Assembly (NCBI RefSeq): GCF_038396755.1
Contig: NZ_CP149822.1
Coordinates: forward strand, 4,494,001-4,558,000
Length of the DNA: 64,000 nucleotides
Source: Chitinophaga pollutisoli
Lineage (GTDB): Bacteria; Bacteroidota; Bacteroidia; Chitinophagales; Chitinophagaceae
Direction of reading: 5' to 3'
Shown: one piece after another, positions 34,850-45,544 of the stretch
Layout of the letters: every line of letters begins with the position of its first letter
How positions within the stretch are numbered: the stretch's first letter is position 1
The notes under the pieces: model-generated
Databases searched by the model: none
Told to the model about the DNA's origin: nothing
What the model saw: the letters and a program-made list of their open reading frames with translations, nothing else
Made by a program: the position numbers and the translations under genes

Positions 34850-36262
34850 ATGAAAAAAATTCAGGTAAAAACACAATCCAGGCAAATGTTGGCGGACGTA
34901 TTCACGCCGGTCAGCATCTACCTCCGCATCCGCGACAAGTTCCCCGGCTCCATCCTCCTGGAGAGTACAGACTCCAATGCCGGCGACAACAGCTACTCCT
35001 TCATCGGCATCAAGCCCATTGCGGGTATTGAGGTCACTTCCACGGACGTTTTCGAGTTCAAATACCCCGGTCAGCCCGTAGAGCGGAAAAAGCTCAACGG
35101 CCGCAGCGAGGTGCTCCGCGAAATGGATGCTTTCCTGAAAAGCTTCGAGTTTTCGGATGAAGCGAACGGCCTTCCGTTTAACAAAGGTCTTTATGGATAC
35201 AGCACCTACGACTCCGTGCAGTTCTTCGAAAAGATCGCTTTCAAAAAACGCCCCGCCGCAGGTAACACCATCCCCCTCATGCGGTATCGCTTCTACCAGT
35301 ACGTAATCGCCATCAACCATTTCAAAGACGAAATGACGCTGATCGAAAACGGGGTAGAAGGGCAGGATTCCGAGATCGATTTCGTGGAATCCATCATCCG
35401 CAACAAAGACGTGCCCACATACGGGTTTGCGGCGAAAGGGGATGAATCGTCGAACCAGACAGACGAGCAGTATATGGAAATGGTCGAAAAAGGCCGCCAG
35501 CACTGCTTCCGGGGCGACGTCTTCCAGATTGTGCTGTCCCGCGCTTTCCAGCGGAGCTTTACTGGCGACGAGTTCAACGTTTACCGCGCCCTCCGTTCCA
35601 TCAATCCTTCCCCCTATCTCTTTTACTTCGATTACGGCGATTATAAACTGATGGGTTCTTCTCCCGAAGCGCAGCTCATCATCAAAGACCGCAAAGCGGT
35701 GATCCACCCCATCGCCGGCACTTTCCGCCGCACGGGCAACGACGAGCAGGACGCCAAACTGGCTGCCGAGCTGCTCGAAGACCCCAAGGAAAACGCCGAG
35801 CACGTAATGCTGGTAGACCTCGCCCGCAACGATCTCAGCCGCCACGCCGCCGATGTGGAAGTGGAAACCTACCGCCAGATCAAGTATTACTCCCACGTCA
35901 TCCACCTCGTGAGCGAAGTGACGGGCAAGCTGCCGGAGAAATCGTCACCTTTCGACATTCTGGCCGCCACATTCCCGGCGGGCACCCTGTCGGGCGCGCC
36001 GAAATACAAGGCGATGGAACTGATCGATAACTACGAACCCACCGCGCGTGGATTCTACGGCGGCTGCGTCGGCTTTGTGGGCTTCAACGGCGACTTCAAC
36101 CACGCCATCATGATCCGCTCCATGCTCAGCCGCAACAATACACTGTATTACCAGGCCGGCGCGGGCGTAGTGGCCAAATCTGTCGCCAGCTCCGAACTGC
36201 AGGAAGTGAACAATAAACTCAACGCATTAAAACAGGCCATCATCAAGGCGCAAAATATCTGA
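34850..36262 (+). CDS. trpE: Anthranilate synthase component I
   Basis: 470 residues. The N-terminal LLES in GSILLESTDSNAGDNSYSFI is the tryptophan feedback site. The C-terminal chorismate-binding domain has FQIVLSRAFQ, SPSPYLFY-type (NPSPYLFYFDY), PIAGTFRRTG and ATFPAGTLSGAPK. It makes anthranilate from chorismate with ammonia from TrpG. First gene after the attenuator. Confidence 0.96.
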   Translation: MKKIQVKTQSRQMLADVFTPVSIYLRIRDKFPGSILLESTDSNAGDNSYSFIGIKPIAGIEVTSTDVFEFKYPGQPVERKKLNGRSEVLREMDAFLKSFEFSDEANGLPFNKGLYGYSTYDSVQFFEKIAFKKRPAAGNTIPLMRYRFYQYVIAINHFKDEMTLIENGVEGQDSEIDFVESIIRNKDVPTYGFAAKGDESSNQTDEQYMEMVEKGRQHCFRGDVFQIVLSRAFQRSFTGDEFNVYRALRSINPSPYLFYFDYGDYKLMGSSPEAQLIIKDRKAVIHPIAGTFRRTGNDEQDAKLAAELLEDPKENAEHVMLVDLARNDLSRHAADVEVETYRQIKYYSHVIHLVSEVTGKLPEKSSPFDILAATFPAGTLSGAPKYKAMELIDNYEPTARGFYGGCVGFVGFNGDFNHAIMIRSMLSRNNTLYYQAGAGVVAKSVASSELQEVNNKLNALKQAIIKAQNI

Positions 36263-36264
36263 TC

Positions 36265-36834
36265 ATGAACATCCTGGTTTTTGATAACTACGACTCATTC
36301 ACGTATAACCTGGTCCACCTGGTGGAAAAGATCATCGGCGGCAAAGTGACCGTTGTCCGCAACGATGAGATCGAACTGGAGAAAGTGGACGCATTCGACC
36401 GGATTATCCTGTCGCCCGGGCCGGGTATCCCCGAAGAGGCCGGTCTTTTGCTGCCGCTCATACGCCGGTATGCGGCCACCAAATCCATCTTTGGGGTTTG
36501 CCTCGGTCAGCAGGCCATCGGCGAGGCTTTCGGCGCGAAGCTCACCAATTTATCCGAAGTGTACCACGGCGTGGCTACGCCGGTGAACGTGATTTCCCGC
36601 AGCGGGCGCCTCTTCAGTCATCTCCCGGAAGAATTGGAAGTAGGGCGTTACCATTCGTGGGTAGTGGATGAAAAAACGTTGCCGGCGGAGCTGGAAGTGA
36701 CCGCCCGCGACGAGCATGGTTATATCATGGCGCTGCAGCACAAACAATACGATGTGTGCGGCGTGCAGTTCCACCCGGAAAGCGTGCTGACGCCGCAGGG
36801 CGAGCAGATCCTGCGCAACTGGCTGGGGCTTTGA
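36265..36834 (+). CDS. trpG: Anthranilate synthase component II (glutamine amidotransferase)
   Basis: 189 residues, class I amidotransferase. FDNYDSFTYNLVH start, LSPGPGIP oxyanion region, GVCLGQQAI with nucleophile Cys, and FHPESVLTPQG with His/Glu. Two bases after trpE. Not fused to TrpD. Confidence 0.95.
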   Translation: MNILVFDNYDSFTYNLVHLVEKIIGGKVTVVRNDEIELEKVDAFDRIILSPGPGIPEEAGLLLPLIRRYAATKSIFGVCLGQQAIGEAFGAKLTNLSEVYHGVATPVNVISRSGRLFSHLPEELEVGRYHSWVVDEKTLPAELEVTARDEHGYIMALQHKQYDVCGVQFHPESVLTPQGEQILRNWLGL

Positions 36835-36870
36835 GGAACGGAATTGCCAATGTTTTAAAAAATCATCCCG

Positions 36871-37860
36871 ATGAAAAAGATACTCAACTACTTATTCGAA
36901 CATAAAACCTTTAGCCGCGAAGGCGCCCGCGAAATCCTGACCAGCATCTCCAAAGGCGTATACAACGAAAGCGAGCTGGCAGCCTTCATGACGGTGTTCC
37001 TCATGCGCAGCATCACCATCGACGAGCTCCTCGGCTTCCGCGACGCACTGCTCGACATGTGCGTGCCCGTTCAGCTGGAACACGACGTGCTCGATATCGT
37101 AGGCACCGGCGGCGATGGCAAAAACACCTTCAATATCTCCACGCTCAGCTGCTTCATCGTGGCGGGCGCGGGCGGCAAGGTGGCCAAACACGGGAACTAC
37201 GGCGTATCGTCGATCAGCGGTGCTTCCAACGTCATGGAAAACCTCGGTTACAAATTCAAAAGCGACGCATCCAAACTGAAACAGGAGGTAGCTGAAGCCG
37301 GGATCTGTTTCCTGCACGCGCCCCTGTTCCACCCGGCATTGAAGAATGTGGCGGGTGTAAGACGACAACTGGGCGTACGGACTTTCTTCAATATGCTCGG
37401 TCCGCTCGTAAACCCCGCCTTCGCGCAGCACCAGCTGATCGGGGTGTATTCCCTGGAAATGGCGCGGGTGTACAATTACCTGTTCCAGCAGACGGATAAA
37501 AAGTTCGCCATCCTGCACAGCCTGGACGGTTACGATGAGATTTCCCTCACTGGCGACACGCGGATCATCACCAACAAAGGCGAACAGGACTGGACGCCGG
37601 AAGCGCTCGGTAAACGCAAGGTAGCCGCGAGCGATATTTACGGCGGTAATTCCACTGAAGAGGCGGCGAAGCTGTTCGTGAAGATCCTGAAAGGCGAAGG
37701 CAGCTGGGCGCAGCATTCCGTGGTGATGGCCAATGCCGCCATGGGATTGTATTGTCTTGAAAAATACCCCACTTACGACGAGTGCTTCCAGGCGGCGGTA
37801 GCCTCGCTGGAATCGGGTGCGGCGTATCAATCTTTCCAAAAACTGATTTCCATCCAATGA
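36871..37860 (+). CDS. trpD: Anthranilate phosphoribosyltransferase
   Basis: 329 residues. GTGGDGKNTFNIST (PRPP-binding, about 74-87), KHGNYGVSS and a glycosyltransferase family 3 fold. It adds phosphoribose to anthranilate. 36 bases after trpG, with no visible signal between. Its stop overlaps the trpC start (ATGA). Confidence 0.95.
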   Translation: MKKILNYLFEHKTFSREGAREILTSISKGVYNESELAAFMTVFLMRSITIDELLGFRDALLDMCVPVQLEHDVLDIVGTGGDGKNTFNISTLSCFIVAGAGGKVAKHGNYGVSSISGASNVMENLGYKFKSDASKLKQEVAEAGICFLHAPLFHPALKNVAGVRRQLGVRTFFNMLGPLVNPAFAQHQLIGVYSLEMARVYNYLFQQTDKKFAILHSLDGYDEISLTGDTRIITNKGEQDWTPEALGKRKVAASDIYGGNSTEEAAKLFVKILKGEGSWAQHSVVMANAAMGLYCLEKYPTYDECFQAAVASLESGAAYQSFQKLISIQ

Positions 37861-38648
37861 AAAATATCCTCGACAAGATCGTAGCGCACAAGCACGGAGA
37901 AGTGGCGGAGCGGGAAAAGCGCAGAAGCGTGCCGGACCTCGAACGGACGCCCATGTTCGGCCGGGAAGCGCTCTCGCTGAAAAGTTTCCTCACGATGCCC
38001 GGCAGGAACGGGATTATTGCGGAATTCAAGCGGCAGTCGCCTTCCAAAGGCGTCATTAACGCCACCGCCACGGTAACCGACGTAACCACGGCGTACGCCC
38101 GCAACGGGGCTTCGGGGCTGAGCGTGCTGACCGACACCGAGTTCTTCGGCGGTTCGATGGACGATTTGCAACAAGCCCGTGCGGCCAACAACATTCCGTT
38201 GCTCCGGAAGGATTTCGTGATCGGGGAATACCAGATCGTGGAAGCCAAAGCGATAGGCGCCGATGTGATTTTGCTGATTGCGGAGTGTTTAACGAAAGAT
38301 GAAGTGAAGCACCTCGCGCAGTTCGCGCACAACCTGGGGCTGGAAGTGCTGCTGGAAGTGCATACCGCCGGCCAGCTCGATAAAATCACCCCGCATACCC
38401 ATCTCGTGGGCATCAACAACCGCGATTTGAAAACGTTCCAGGTGGATATTTACCGCTCGATGGAATTGCTGAAGCAGATCCCCGACAGCTATCCGAAAGT
38501 AGCCGAAAGCGGGATGGACGATCCGAAAACCATCGTGCAGCTGCGCAACGCGGGTTTCAGCGGCTTCCTCATCGGGGAGCATTTCATGAAATCGGAAGAC
38601 CCCGCGCAGGCGTTCGCTTCGTTTACCCGTCAACTCGCGGAGCTATGA
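37857..38648 (+). CDS. trpC: Indole-3-glycerol-phosphate synthase
   Basis: 263 residues from ATG 37857 (MKNILDKIVAHKHGEVAE). The start overlaps the trpD stop by four bases, which supports it over a longer frame. IIAEFKRQSPSKG, LRKDFVIGEYQI, VGINNRDLKTF and VAESGM are family motifs with the catalytic Lys and Glu residues. Stand-alone, not fused to TrpF. Confidence 0.96.
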   Translation: MKNILDKIVAHKHGEVAEREKRRSVPDLERTPMFGREALSLKSFLTMPGRNGIIAEFKRQSPSKGVINATATVTDVTTAYARNGASGLSVLTDTEFFGGSMDDLQQARAANNIPLLRKDFVIGEYQIVEAKAIGADVILLIAECLTKDEVKHLAQFAHNLGLEVLLEVHTAGQLDKITPHTHLVGINNRDLKTFQVDIYRSMELLKQIPDSYPKVAESGMDDPKTIVQLRNAGFSGFLIGEHFMKSEDPAQAFASFTRQLAEL

Positions 38649-39262
38649 AAATAAAAGTCTGCGGGATCACGCGCGCCGAAGACCTGGGCGCCCTGGCGGA
38701 ACTGGGGGCCGATTACGCGGGGTTCATCTTCTATCCCAAATCCCCGCGTTTCGCCGGCGACAAACTTTCCGGCAGAACGGTGCGGGAAACGGGGAATGGA
38801 AAACTGCTGAAGACGGGTGTTTTCGTACAGCCCGATATGAATACGCTGCAAAGGACCATCGCGGATTACGGGTTGGACATGGTGCAGTTGTACGGAGATT
38901 TTGAGGCGGCATTCGTGGAAGCAGTGAAATTGAAAGTAAAGGTGATGAAAGCCGTATCCATTCCGGAAAACGCATCGGCGCTGGAGATCCCTTCCGGCGA
39001 ATACGATTACCTGCTGTTCGATACCGCGGGCAAAGGCCATGGCGGCACTGGCCGGAAATTCGACTGGAACCTTTTCAAAGGGTACGCCGGCGGCCAGCCG
39101 TACTTTTTGGCGGGAGGAATCGGGCCGGAAGATGCGGAGGAATTGCTGCGATGGCGGGAGCCGCACTTGTTTGCTGCGGATGTGAACAGTAAATTTGAAA
39201 CCGCTCCCGGAGTGAAGGATATGCGCCTCGTGGAGGCATTCATCAAACAAATCAAAAAATAA
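38645..39262 (+). CDS. trpF: Phosphoribosylanthranilate isomerase
   Basis: 205 residues. [11 protein letters not shown] (Cys7 region), VQLYGDFE, and the C-terminal [11 protein letters not shown] and [14 protein letters not shown], which bind the phosphate and hold the catalytic Asp. ATGA overlap with trpC. Confidence 0.95.
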   Translation: MKIKVCGITRAEDLGALAELGADYAGFIFYPKSPRFAGDKLSGRTVRETGNGKLLKTGVFVQPDMNTLQRTIADYGLDMVQLYGDFEAAFVEAVKLKVKVMKAVSIPENASALEIPSGEYDYLLFDTAGKGHGGTGRKFDWNLFKGYAGGQPYFLAGGIGPEDAEELLRWREPHLFAADVNSKFETAPGVKDMRLVEAFIKQIKK

Positions 39263-39269
39263 CAGTAAC

Positions 39270-40475
<1,206 letters not shown>

Positions 40476-40481
40476 CGGCAT

Positions 40482-41252
40482 ATGAACCGCATCGACCAGC
40501 TTTTCAGCACCAAGCCGAAAGAAGTGCTCAACATATATTTCACCGCCGGGTTCCCCCAACTCGGCGATACCCTCACCGTTTTGCAGGCGCTGCAAGCCGG
40601 CGGGGCCGACATGGCGGAGATCGGCATGCCCTTCTCCGACCCGCTGGCCGACGGGCCCGTGATCCAGGACAGCAGCACCCGCGCCATCAAAAACGGGATG
40701 AAGCTCGCCGTTCTTTTTGAACAACTGAGGGGATTCCGGGACCAGATCCATATTCCCGTCGTGCTCATGGGATACATTAACCCCGTGCTCCAGTACGGCG
40801 TGGAAAATTTCCTCCGCAGCTGCCAGGAAGTTGGTGTTGACGGGCTGATTTTGCCCGATCTGCCTATGGAAGAATACGAAACGGAATACAAACCGCTCTT
40901 TGAAAAATACGGTCAGCACCTCATATTCCTCGTAACCCCCGAAACCAGCGAAGCCCGTATCCGCAAGATCGATTCGCTGAGCCGGGGATTCGTGTACGCG
41001 GTTTCTTCGTCGTCGACAACCGGGAAAGACAAGGATATGCAGCTGCAGGCGTCCTATTTCGAGAAGTTGCAGGCGATGCAGCTGAAGAACCCCGTACTGG
41101 TGGGCTTCGGCATCCGCGACAAGGCAACCTTCCAACAGGCTTGCCGGTACAGCAACGGCGCGATTATCGGGAGCGCGTTTGTGAAAGCCATCGAAAACAG
41201 TGCTAACTTGCAGGATACCGTTCCTGCGTTTGTTCGCAACATCAAACAATAG
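40482..41252 (+). CDS. trpA: Tryptophan synthase alpha chain
   Basis: 256 residues. YFTAGFPQLGDT, the catalytic Glu in MAEIGMPFSDPLADGPVIQ, LPDLPMEE (catalytic Asp) and GFGIRDK. It releases indole from indoleglycerol phosphate. Last trp gene; hisH starts 2 bases after it, so there is no room for a separate promoter. Confidence 0.96.
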   Translation: MNRIDQLFSTKPKEVLNIYFTAGFPQLGDTLTVLQALQAGGADMAEIGMPFSDPLADGPVIQDSSTRAIKNGMKLAVLFEQLRGFRDQIHIPVVLMGYINPVLQYGVENFLRSCQEVGVDGLILPDLPMEEYETEYKPLFEKYGQHLIFLVTPETSEARIRKIDSLSRGFVYAVSSSSTTGKDKDMQLQASYFEKLQAMQLKNPVLVGFGIRDKATFQQACRYSNGAIIGSAFVKAIENSANLQDTVPAFVRNIKQ

Positions 41253-41254
41253 CC

Positions 41255-41848
41255 ATGAAAACTGCCATCCTGAAATACAATGCCGGCAATACGCAGTCTG
41301 TGCTCTTCGCCCTCGAAAGGCTGGGCGCGGAGGCTGTGGTGACCGACGATCCGGAGGAGCTCCGCTCGGCCGACAAGGTGATTTTTCCCGGTGTGGGCGA
41401 GGCCAGCACCGCCATGAAATACCTGCGCGACCGCAAGCTGGACCAGGTGCTGAAAGACCTGCAGCAGCCCGTGTTGGGCATCTGCCTGGGGATGCAGCTG
41501 CTTTGCCGCCATTCGGAAGAAAACGATACGCCCTGCATCGGAGTGTTCGACCTGGAAGTGAAGAAATTCGAATCGCCGGCGGGGAATTTGCTGAAAATCC
41601 CGCAGATCGGCTGGAACAATATTACCGGGCTTCATTCCGTCGTGTTCGAGCATGTTCCGCAAAACGCGTACATGTATTTCGTACATAGCTACTTCGTGGA
41701 GCTGGGACCGGAAACCACCGCCATCGCCAATTACGTGATCAATTACAGCGCGGCGCTGCAGAAAGATAATTTCTACGCCGTGCAGTTTCACCCGGAGAAA
41801 TCGGCCGACGCGGGGCAAAGCCTCATCGAAAGCTTCCTGAAACTGTGA
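41255..41848 (+). CDS. hisH: Imidazole glycerol phosphate synthase, glutaminase subunit
   Basis: 197 residues, class I glutamine amidotransferase. GNTQSVLFALERLG start, FPGVGEASTAM, GICLGMQLL with nucleophile Cys, and QFHPEKSADAGQ. It supplies ammonia to HisF. Tightly coupled to trpA (2 bases) and to the next gene (GTGA overlap). Confidence 0.95.
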   Translation: MKTAILKYNAGNTQSVLFALERLGAEAVVTDDPEELRSADKVIFPGVGEASTAMKYLRDRKLDQVLKDLQQPVLGICLGMQLLCRHSEENDTPCIGVFDLEVKKFESPAGNLLKIPQIGWNNITGLHSVVFEHVPQNAYMYFVHSYFVELGPETTAIANYVINYSAALQKDNFYAVQFHPEKSADAGQSLIESFLKL

Positions 41849-42990
41849 GCGTGACGATCCGGCATATCACCACACAAGACACGCTGCAGCTGCGGCGCGA
41901 CGTGATGTATCCCGAATGGTCGCTCGACCAGGTGACGCTGCCGCATGATGCGGACGCATTGCATTTCGGTTTATACGACGGCGGCCGGCAGGTGACCGTC
42001 GTATCCCTGTTTATCGACGGCGCCCGTGCGCAGTTTCGCAAGCTGGCGACGGCAACGGACCAGCAGGGGAAAGGGTTCGGGAAGATCATGATGGCGCATT
42101 TGGAAAAGGTCTGCCGCGAAAAAGGCGTGACCCGGCTCTGGTGCAACGCCCGCGCCACGGCAACGGGATTTTATGAAGCGCTGGGATATCATATCACCAG
42201 CGGACTGTTTTACAAAGACAATATCGCATTCTATACAATGGAACTCAATCTCAATCCTCCATCCGTCAATACATTCACTATCATTCCCGCTATCGATATC
42301 ATCGACGGGAAGTGCGTGCGACTGACGCAGGGCGATTATGAACAAAAGAAAATCTACAACGAAAACCCGCTGGAAGTAGCGAAGGAATTCGAAGATGCCG
42401 GTGTGAAACGCCTGCACCTCGTAGATCTCGACGGCGCGAAGAAAGGCCAGGTCGTGAATTGGAAAGTACTGGAAGCGGTAGCCGGAAAAACGGGCATGAT
42501 CGTGGATTTTGGCGGTGGCATCAAGCGGGACGACGATATTCGCGTGGTGTTTGAAGCCGGCGCGAAGCTGGCTACCATTGGGAGCGTGGCCGTGAAACAA
42601 CCGGAATTGTTTTTCAGCTGGGTGGAAAAATATGGCGCGGAGAAAATATTTCTCGGCGCGGATGTGAAGGATGAAATGATTGCTGTAGGCGGATGGCTGG
42701 AAACAACCGGTGTCAGCGTATTCGATTTTCTCCGTGGCAACATGGAGAAGGGTGTGAAGGAGATTTTCTGCACCGATATCGCGAAAGACGGGCTGTTGCA
42801 AGGCCCCAGCACCGAATTATATAAAAAGATCATCGCTGAGCTGCCGGGCATCCGCCTGACGGCCAGCGGCGGTGTAAGCGAAATGGCCGACGTGGAAGCG
42901 CTCCGCGATGCGGGGCTTGCCGGCGTCATCATCGGCAAAGCCATTTACGAAGGCCGTATTCAAATGTCTGAACTGAAGAAACTGCTGTAG
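41845..42990 (+). CDS. hisA: GNAT acetyltransferase-HisA fusion
   Basis: 381 residues from GTG 41845, which overlaps the hisH stop (GTGA). Residues 1-135 are a GNAT N-acetyltransferase ([20 protein letters not shown] acetyl-CoA loop, [15 protein letters not shown]). After a linker, residues 147-381 are a full phosphoribosylformimino-AICAR-P isomerase ([45 protein letters not shown]). No stop or homopolymer run lies at the junction. An ATG at codon 132 (42238) could give separate HisA. HisA is normally about 240 residues without this domain. Confidence 0.9.
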   Translation: MSVTIRHITTQDTLQLRRDVMYPEWSLDQVTLPHDADALHFGLYDGGRQVTVVSLFIDGARAQFRKLATATDQQGKGFGKIMMAHLEKVCREKGVTRLWCNARATATGFYEALGYHITSGLFYKDNIAFYTMELNLNPPSVNTFTIIPAIDIIDGKCVRLTQGDYEQKKIYNENPLEVAKEFEDAGVKRLHLVDLDGAKKGQVVNWKVLEAVAGKTGMIVDFGGGIKRDDDIRVVFEAGAKLATIGSVAVKQPELFFSWVEKYGAEKIFLGADVKDEMIAVGGWLETTGVSVFDFLRGNMEKGVKEIFCTDIAKDGLLQGPSTELYKKIIAELPGIRLTASGGVSEMADVEALRDAGLAGVIIGKAIYEGRIQMSELKKLL

Positions 42991-42992
42991 CT

Positions 42993-43748
42993 ATGCTCAC
43001 AAAAAGAATCATACCCTGCCTGGACATTAAAGACGGGCGCACCGTAAAGGGGGTTAACTTCGAAAACATCCGCGACGCCGGCAACCCCGTGGAACTGGGC
43101 GCGCTGTACGCCGCGCAGGGCGCCGATGAATTGGTGTTCCTCGACATCACCGCCACCAATGAGCGCCGTAAGACGTTGCATGCCCTGGTGACCGACATCG
43201 CCCGGCATATCAATATCCCGTTTACGGTTGGCGGCGGCATCGCGGCGGTCGACGATGTGAGCGTATTGCTGGGTGCGGGGGCGGATAAAGTGTCCGTTAA
43301 TACAGCGGCGTACCGCAATCCGCAGCTGCTGAACGACCTGGCGAAAGAATTCGGGTCGCAATGCGTAGTGCTGGCGATTGATACGCGCTTCGAGGACGGC
43401 GATTGGTTCGTGTACCTTAACGGCGGCCGCGTCAAAACCGATACCCGCACGGAAGACTGGGCCCGCGAAGCGGTGGAGCGCGGGGCGGGAGAGATCCTGC
43501 TCACTTCCATGAACAACGACGGTACCAAACAGGGCTTTGCGCTGGATATTACCGGCCGGCTGTCGCGCAACCTCAACGTGCCCGTGATCGCTTCCGGCGG
43601 TGCGGGAACGATGGAGCATTTCGCCGACGTGTTCGAGAAAGCTGGCGCCGATGCGGCCCTGGCGGCGAGCATCTTCCATTATAAAGAAATGGAAATCCCC
43701 GATCTGAAGAACTACCTGTATCAACGGGGCATCCAGATCCGGTTTTAA
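42993..43748 (+). CDS. hisF: Imidazole glycerol phosphate synthase, cyclase subunit
   Basis: 251 residues. [19 protein letters not shown] with catalytic Asp at 11, [32 protein letters not shown] and [10 protein letters not shown]. It forms the ring-closing enzyme with HisH. Two bases after the previous gene. Confidence 0.96.
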   Translation: MLTKRIIPCLDIKDGRTVKGVNFENIRDAGNPVELGALYAAQGADELVFLDITATNERRKTLHALVTDIARHINIPFTVGGGIAAVDDVSVLLGAGADKVSVNTAAYRNPQLLNDLAKEFGSQCVVLAIDTRFEDGDWFVYLNGGRVKTDTRTEDWAREAVERGAGEILLTSMNNDGTKQGFALDITGRLSRNLNVPVIASGGAGTMEHFADVFEKAGADAALAASIFHYKEMEIPDLKNYLYQRGIQIRF

Positions 43749-43786
43749 TATTATAATATTTAGTTATCTTTAAATATGATTTACCC

Positions 43787-44386
43787 ATGGAGGTGAATTT
43801 TTCGAAATCCCCCGACGGGCTGGTGCCGGCCATCGTGCAGGATGCCATCACCCGGAAGGTGCTGATGCTCGGGTATATGAACCGGGAAGCGCTGGATAAA
43901 ACGCTGGCCGACAAGAAAGTGACCTTTTTCAGCCGGTCGAAAAACCGGTTGTGGACGAAAGGAGAAGAGAGCGGGAATTTCCTGCACCTGGTGAGCGCGG
44001 CGATAGATTGCGACCAGGATACGATCCTGTTGAAAGCCAATCCTGTAGGTCCTGTTTGCCATACCGGCGCGGATACCTGCTGGAACGAGGTGAATGAAGA
44101 CGACGGCGGATTCCTCAACCGGCTGGAAGGCGTGATCCGTCAGCGGAAAGACAATCCCACGGAAAAGTCCTACACGGCTTCCCTGTTCGCCAAAGGTATC
44201 AACAAAGTGGCGCAGAAGGTAGGGGAAGAAGCGGTGGAGCTGGTGATAGAAGCGAAAGACGACAACCGGGACCTGTTCCTGGGTGAAGCGGCCGATCTGC
44301 TGTTCCATTACCTGATCCTGTTGCAGGCCAAGGGATTCACCCTCGAAGACGTAACTTCGATTTTGAAAGAAAGACATAAAAAATGA
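43787..44386 (+). CDS. hisI: Bifunctional phosphoribosyl-AMP cyclohydrolase / phosphoribosyl-ATP pyrophosphatase
   Basis: 199 residues. The HisI half (1-105) has GYMNREALDKT, FFSRSKNRLWTKGE and CDQDTILLKA with zinc-binding Cys and Asp. The HisE half (about 115-199) has SYTASLFAKGINKVAQKVGE and EAVELVIEA. It carries steps 2 and 3. A 38-base AT-rich gap precedes it, with a weak TATCTTTA. Its stop overlaps the next gene. Confidence 0.95.
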   Translation: MEVNFSKSPDGLVPAIVQDAITRKVLMLGYMNREALDKTLADKKVTFFSRSKNRLWTKGEESGNFLHLVSAAIDCDQDTILLKANPVGPVCHTGADTCWNEVNEDDGGFLNRLEGVIRQRKDNPTEKSYTASLFAKGINKVAQKVGEEAVELVIEAKDDNRDLFLGEAADLLFHYLILLQAKGFTLEDVTSILKERHKK

Positions 44387-45471
44387 AACGAATTTTTTTC
44401 CTGCTGGCGATGACGGCCGCAACGGCGGTCCAGGCGCAATTGAAAGTGAATGGTACGCTTACGGGCGCGGAAGGCCGGAAGTTGTATTTCCTGAGTGAAG
44501 ACGGTAAGTATACCGATTCCACCGTGCTGGCCGCAGGAGGAAAATTTGCATTTGCTCCCCCGGGCAAACCCGCTCCCGAAGCGATGTACGCCCTTTTCCT
44601 GGAAGGCGTGGGACTGCCTTCGCTGATGGTAAGCGACCAGCCGGAAGTAACGATCGACCTGGAAGCAAAGGATTTTCCCGTGGCCAAAAGCCTGAAATCC
44701 GGCCAGCAAACCCGCTGGATGCAGGATTATCATAAGGTGATGCGGCCGCTCCAGCAGGAGGTACAGGCGCTGAACGCCGAAGCCCAGCAGATCGGGCAGG
44801 AAGAAACGGCCAAACAGGAAGCTTTTCGCCAAAAGGCGGCAGCGTTCGACGCGAAGCTTCAGTCCGAAGGGAAAAACTTCATTAAAGCCCATCCAAAAGC
44901 CATGGCGAGCCTGTTCCTCCTCTTCGGCGACATGCAGAAGCGGCTCTCCAAGCATGAGTTCGCCAACCTGTTCAACGGGCTCGACCAGAGCGTAAGAAGC
45001 ACGCCGTTCGGCAAATCGGTGGCCATGACCATCGCCCAGGAAACGACCGGCAACAGCAAACCGGTGGCGGCGCCTGATTTTTCGCAGGCGGACCCGCAAG
45101 GGAAGATGATCAGCCTGTCTTCGTTCCGCGGCAAATACGTGCTTATTGATTTCTGGGCCAGCTGGTGCGGCCCCTGCCGGATGGAGAACCCCAACGTGGT
45201 GGCGGCCTATAACCGGTTCAAAGACAAGAACTTCACTATTTTTGGCGTCAGCCTCGACGAAGATAAATCCCGCTGGCTGCAGGCTATCAAACAAGATAAG
45301 CTGACCTGGCCGCAGGTGTCCGACCTGAAGGGCTGGGGCAACGAAGCTGCAGCGATGTACGGCGTGCGCGGGATTCCGCAGAACTTCCTCCTTGACCCCG
45401 AGGGCAACATAATCGCCGCCAATTTGCGCGGGGAGGCCCTGGAACGGAAGCTCGAGGAGATCCTGAAGTGA
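44383..45471 (+). CDS. TlpA-like thioredoxin with DUF4369 domain, copy 1
   Basis: 362 residues with signal peptide (MKRIFFLLAMTAATAVQAQ). The N-terminal DUF4369-like beta domain (about 20-110) and coiled middle are followed by a redoxin domain with FWASWCGPCRMENPNVV (CxxC, about 255-260) and GIPQNFLLDPEG. Such envelope proteins keep thiols reduced or oxidised. The start overlaps the hisIE stop (ATGA), so it may be translated as the last gene of the his/trp transcript, although no biochemical link is known to me. Paralog at 45545. Confidence 0.88.
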   Translation: MKRIFFLLAMTAATAVQAQLKVNGTLTGAEGRKLYFLSEDGKYTDSTVLAAGGKFAFAPPGKPAPEAMYALFLEGVGLPSLMVSDQPEVTIDLEAKDFPVAKSLKSGQQTRWMQDYHKVMRPLQQEVQALNAEAQQIGQEETAKQEAFRQKAAAFDAKLQSEGKNFIKAHPKAMASLFLLFGDMQKRLSKHEFANLFNGLDQSVRSTPFGKSVAMTIAQETTGNSKPVAAPDFSQADPQGKMISLSSFRGKYVLIDFWASWCGPCRMENPNVVAAYNRFKDKNFTIFGVSLDEDKSRWLQAIKQDKLTWPQVSDLKGWGNEAAAMYGVRGIPQNFLLDPEGNIIAANLRGEALERKLEEILK

Positions 45472-45544
45472 CCGCTTATCAATTAGGGCTTGCTTTTGGG
45501 GCCCGGATTGGAGAAATTTGCGGTAGATCTAAACAGTCAATATC

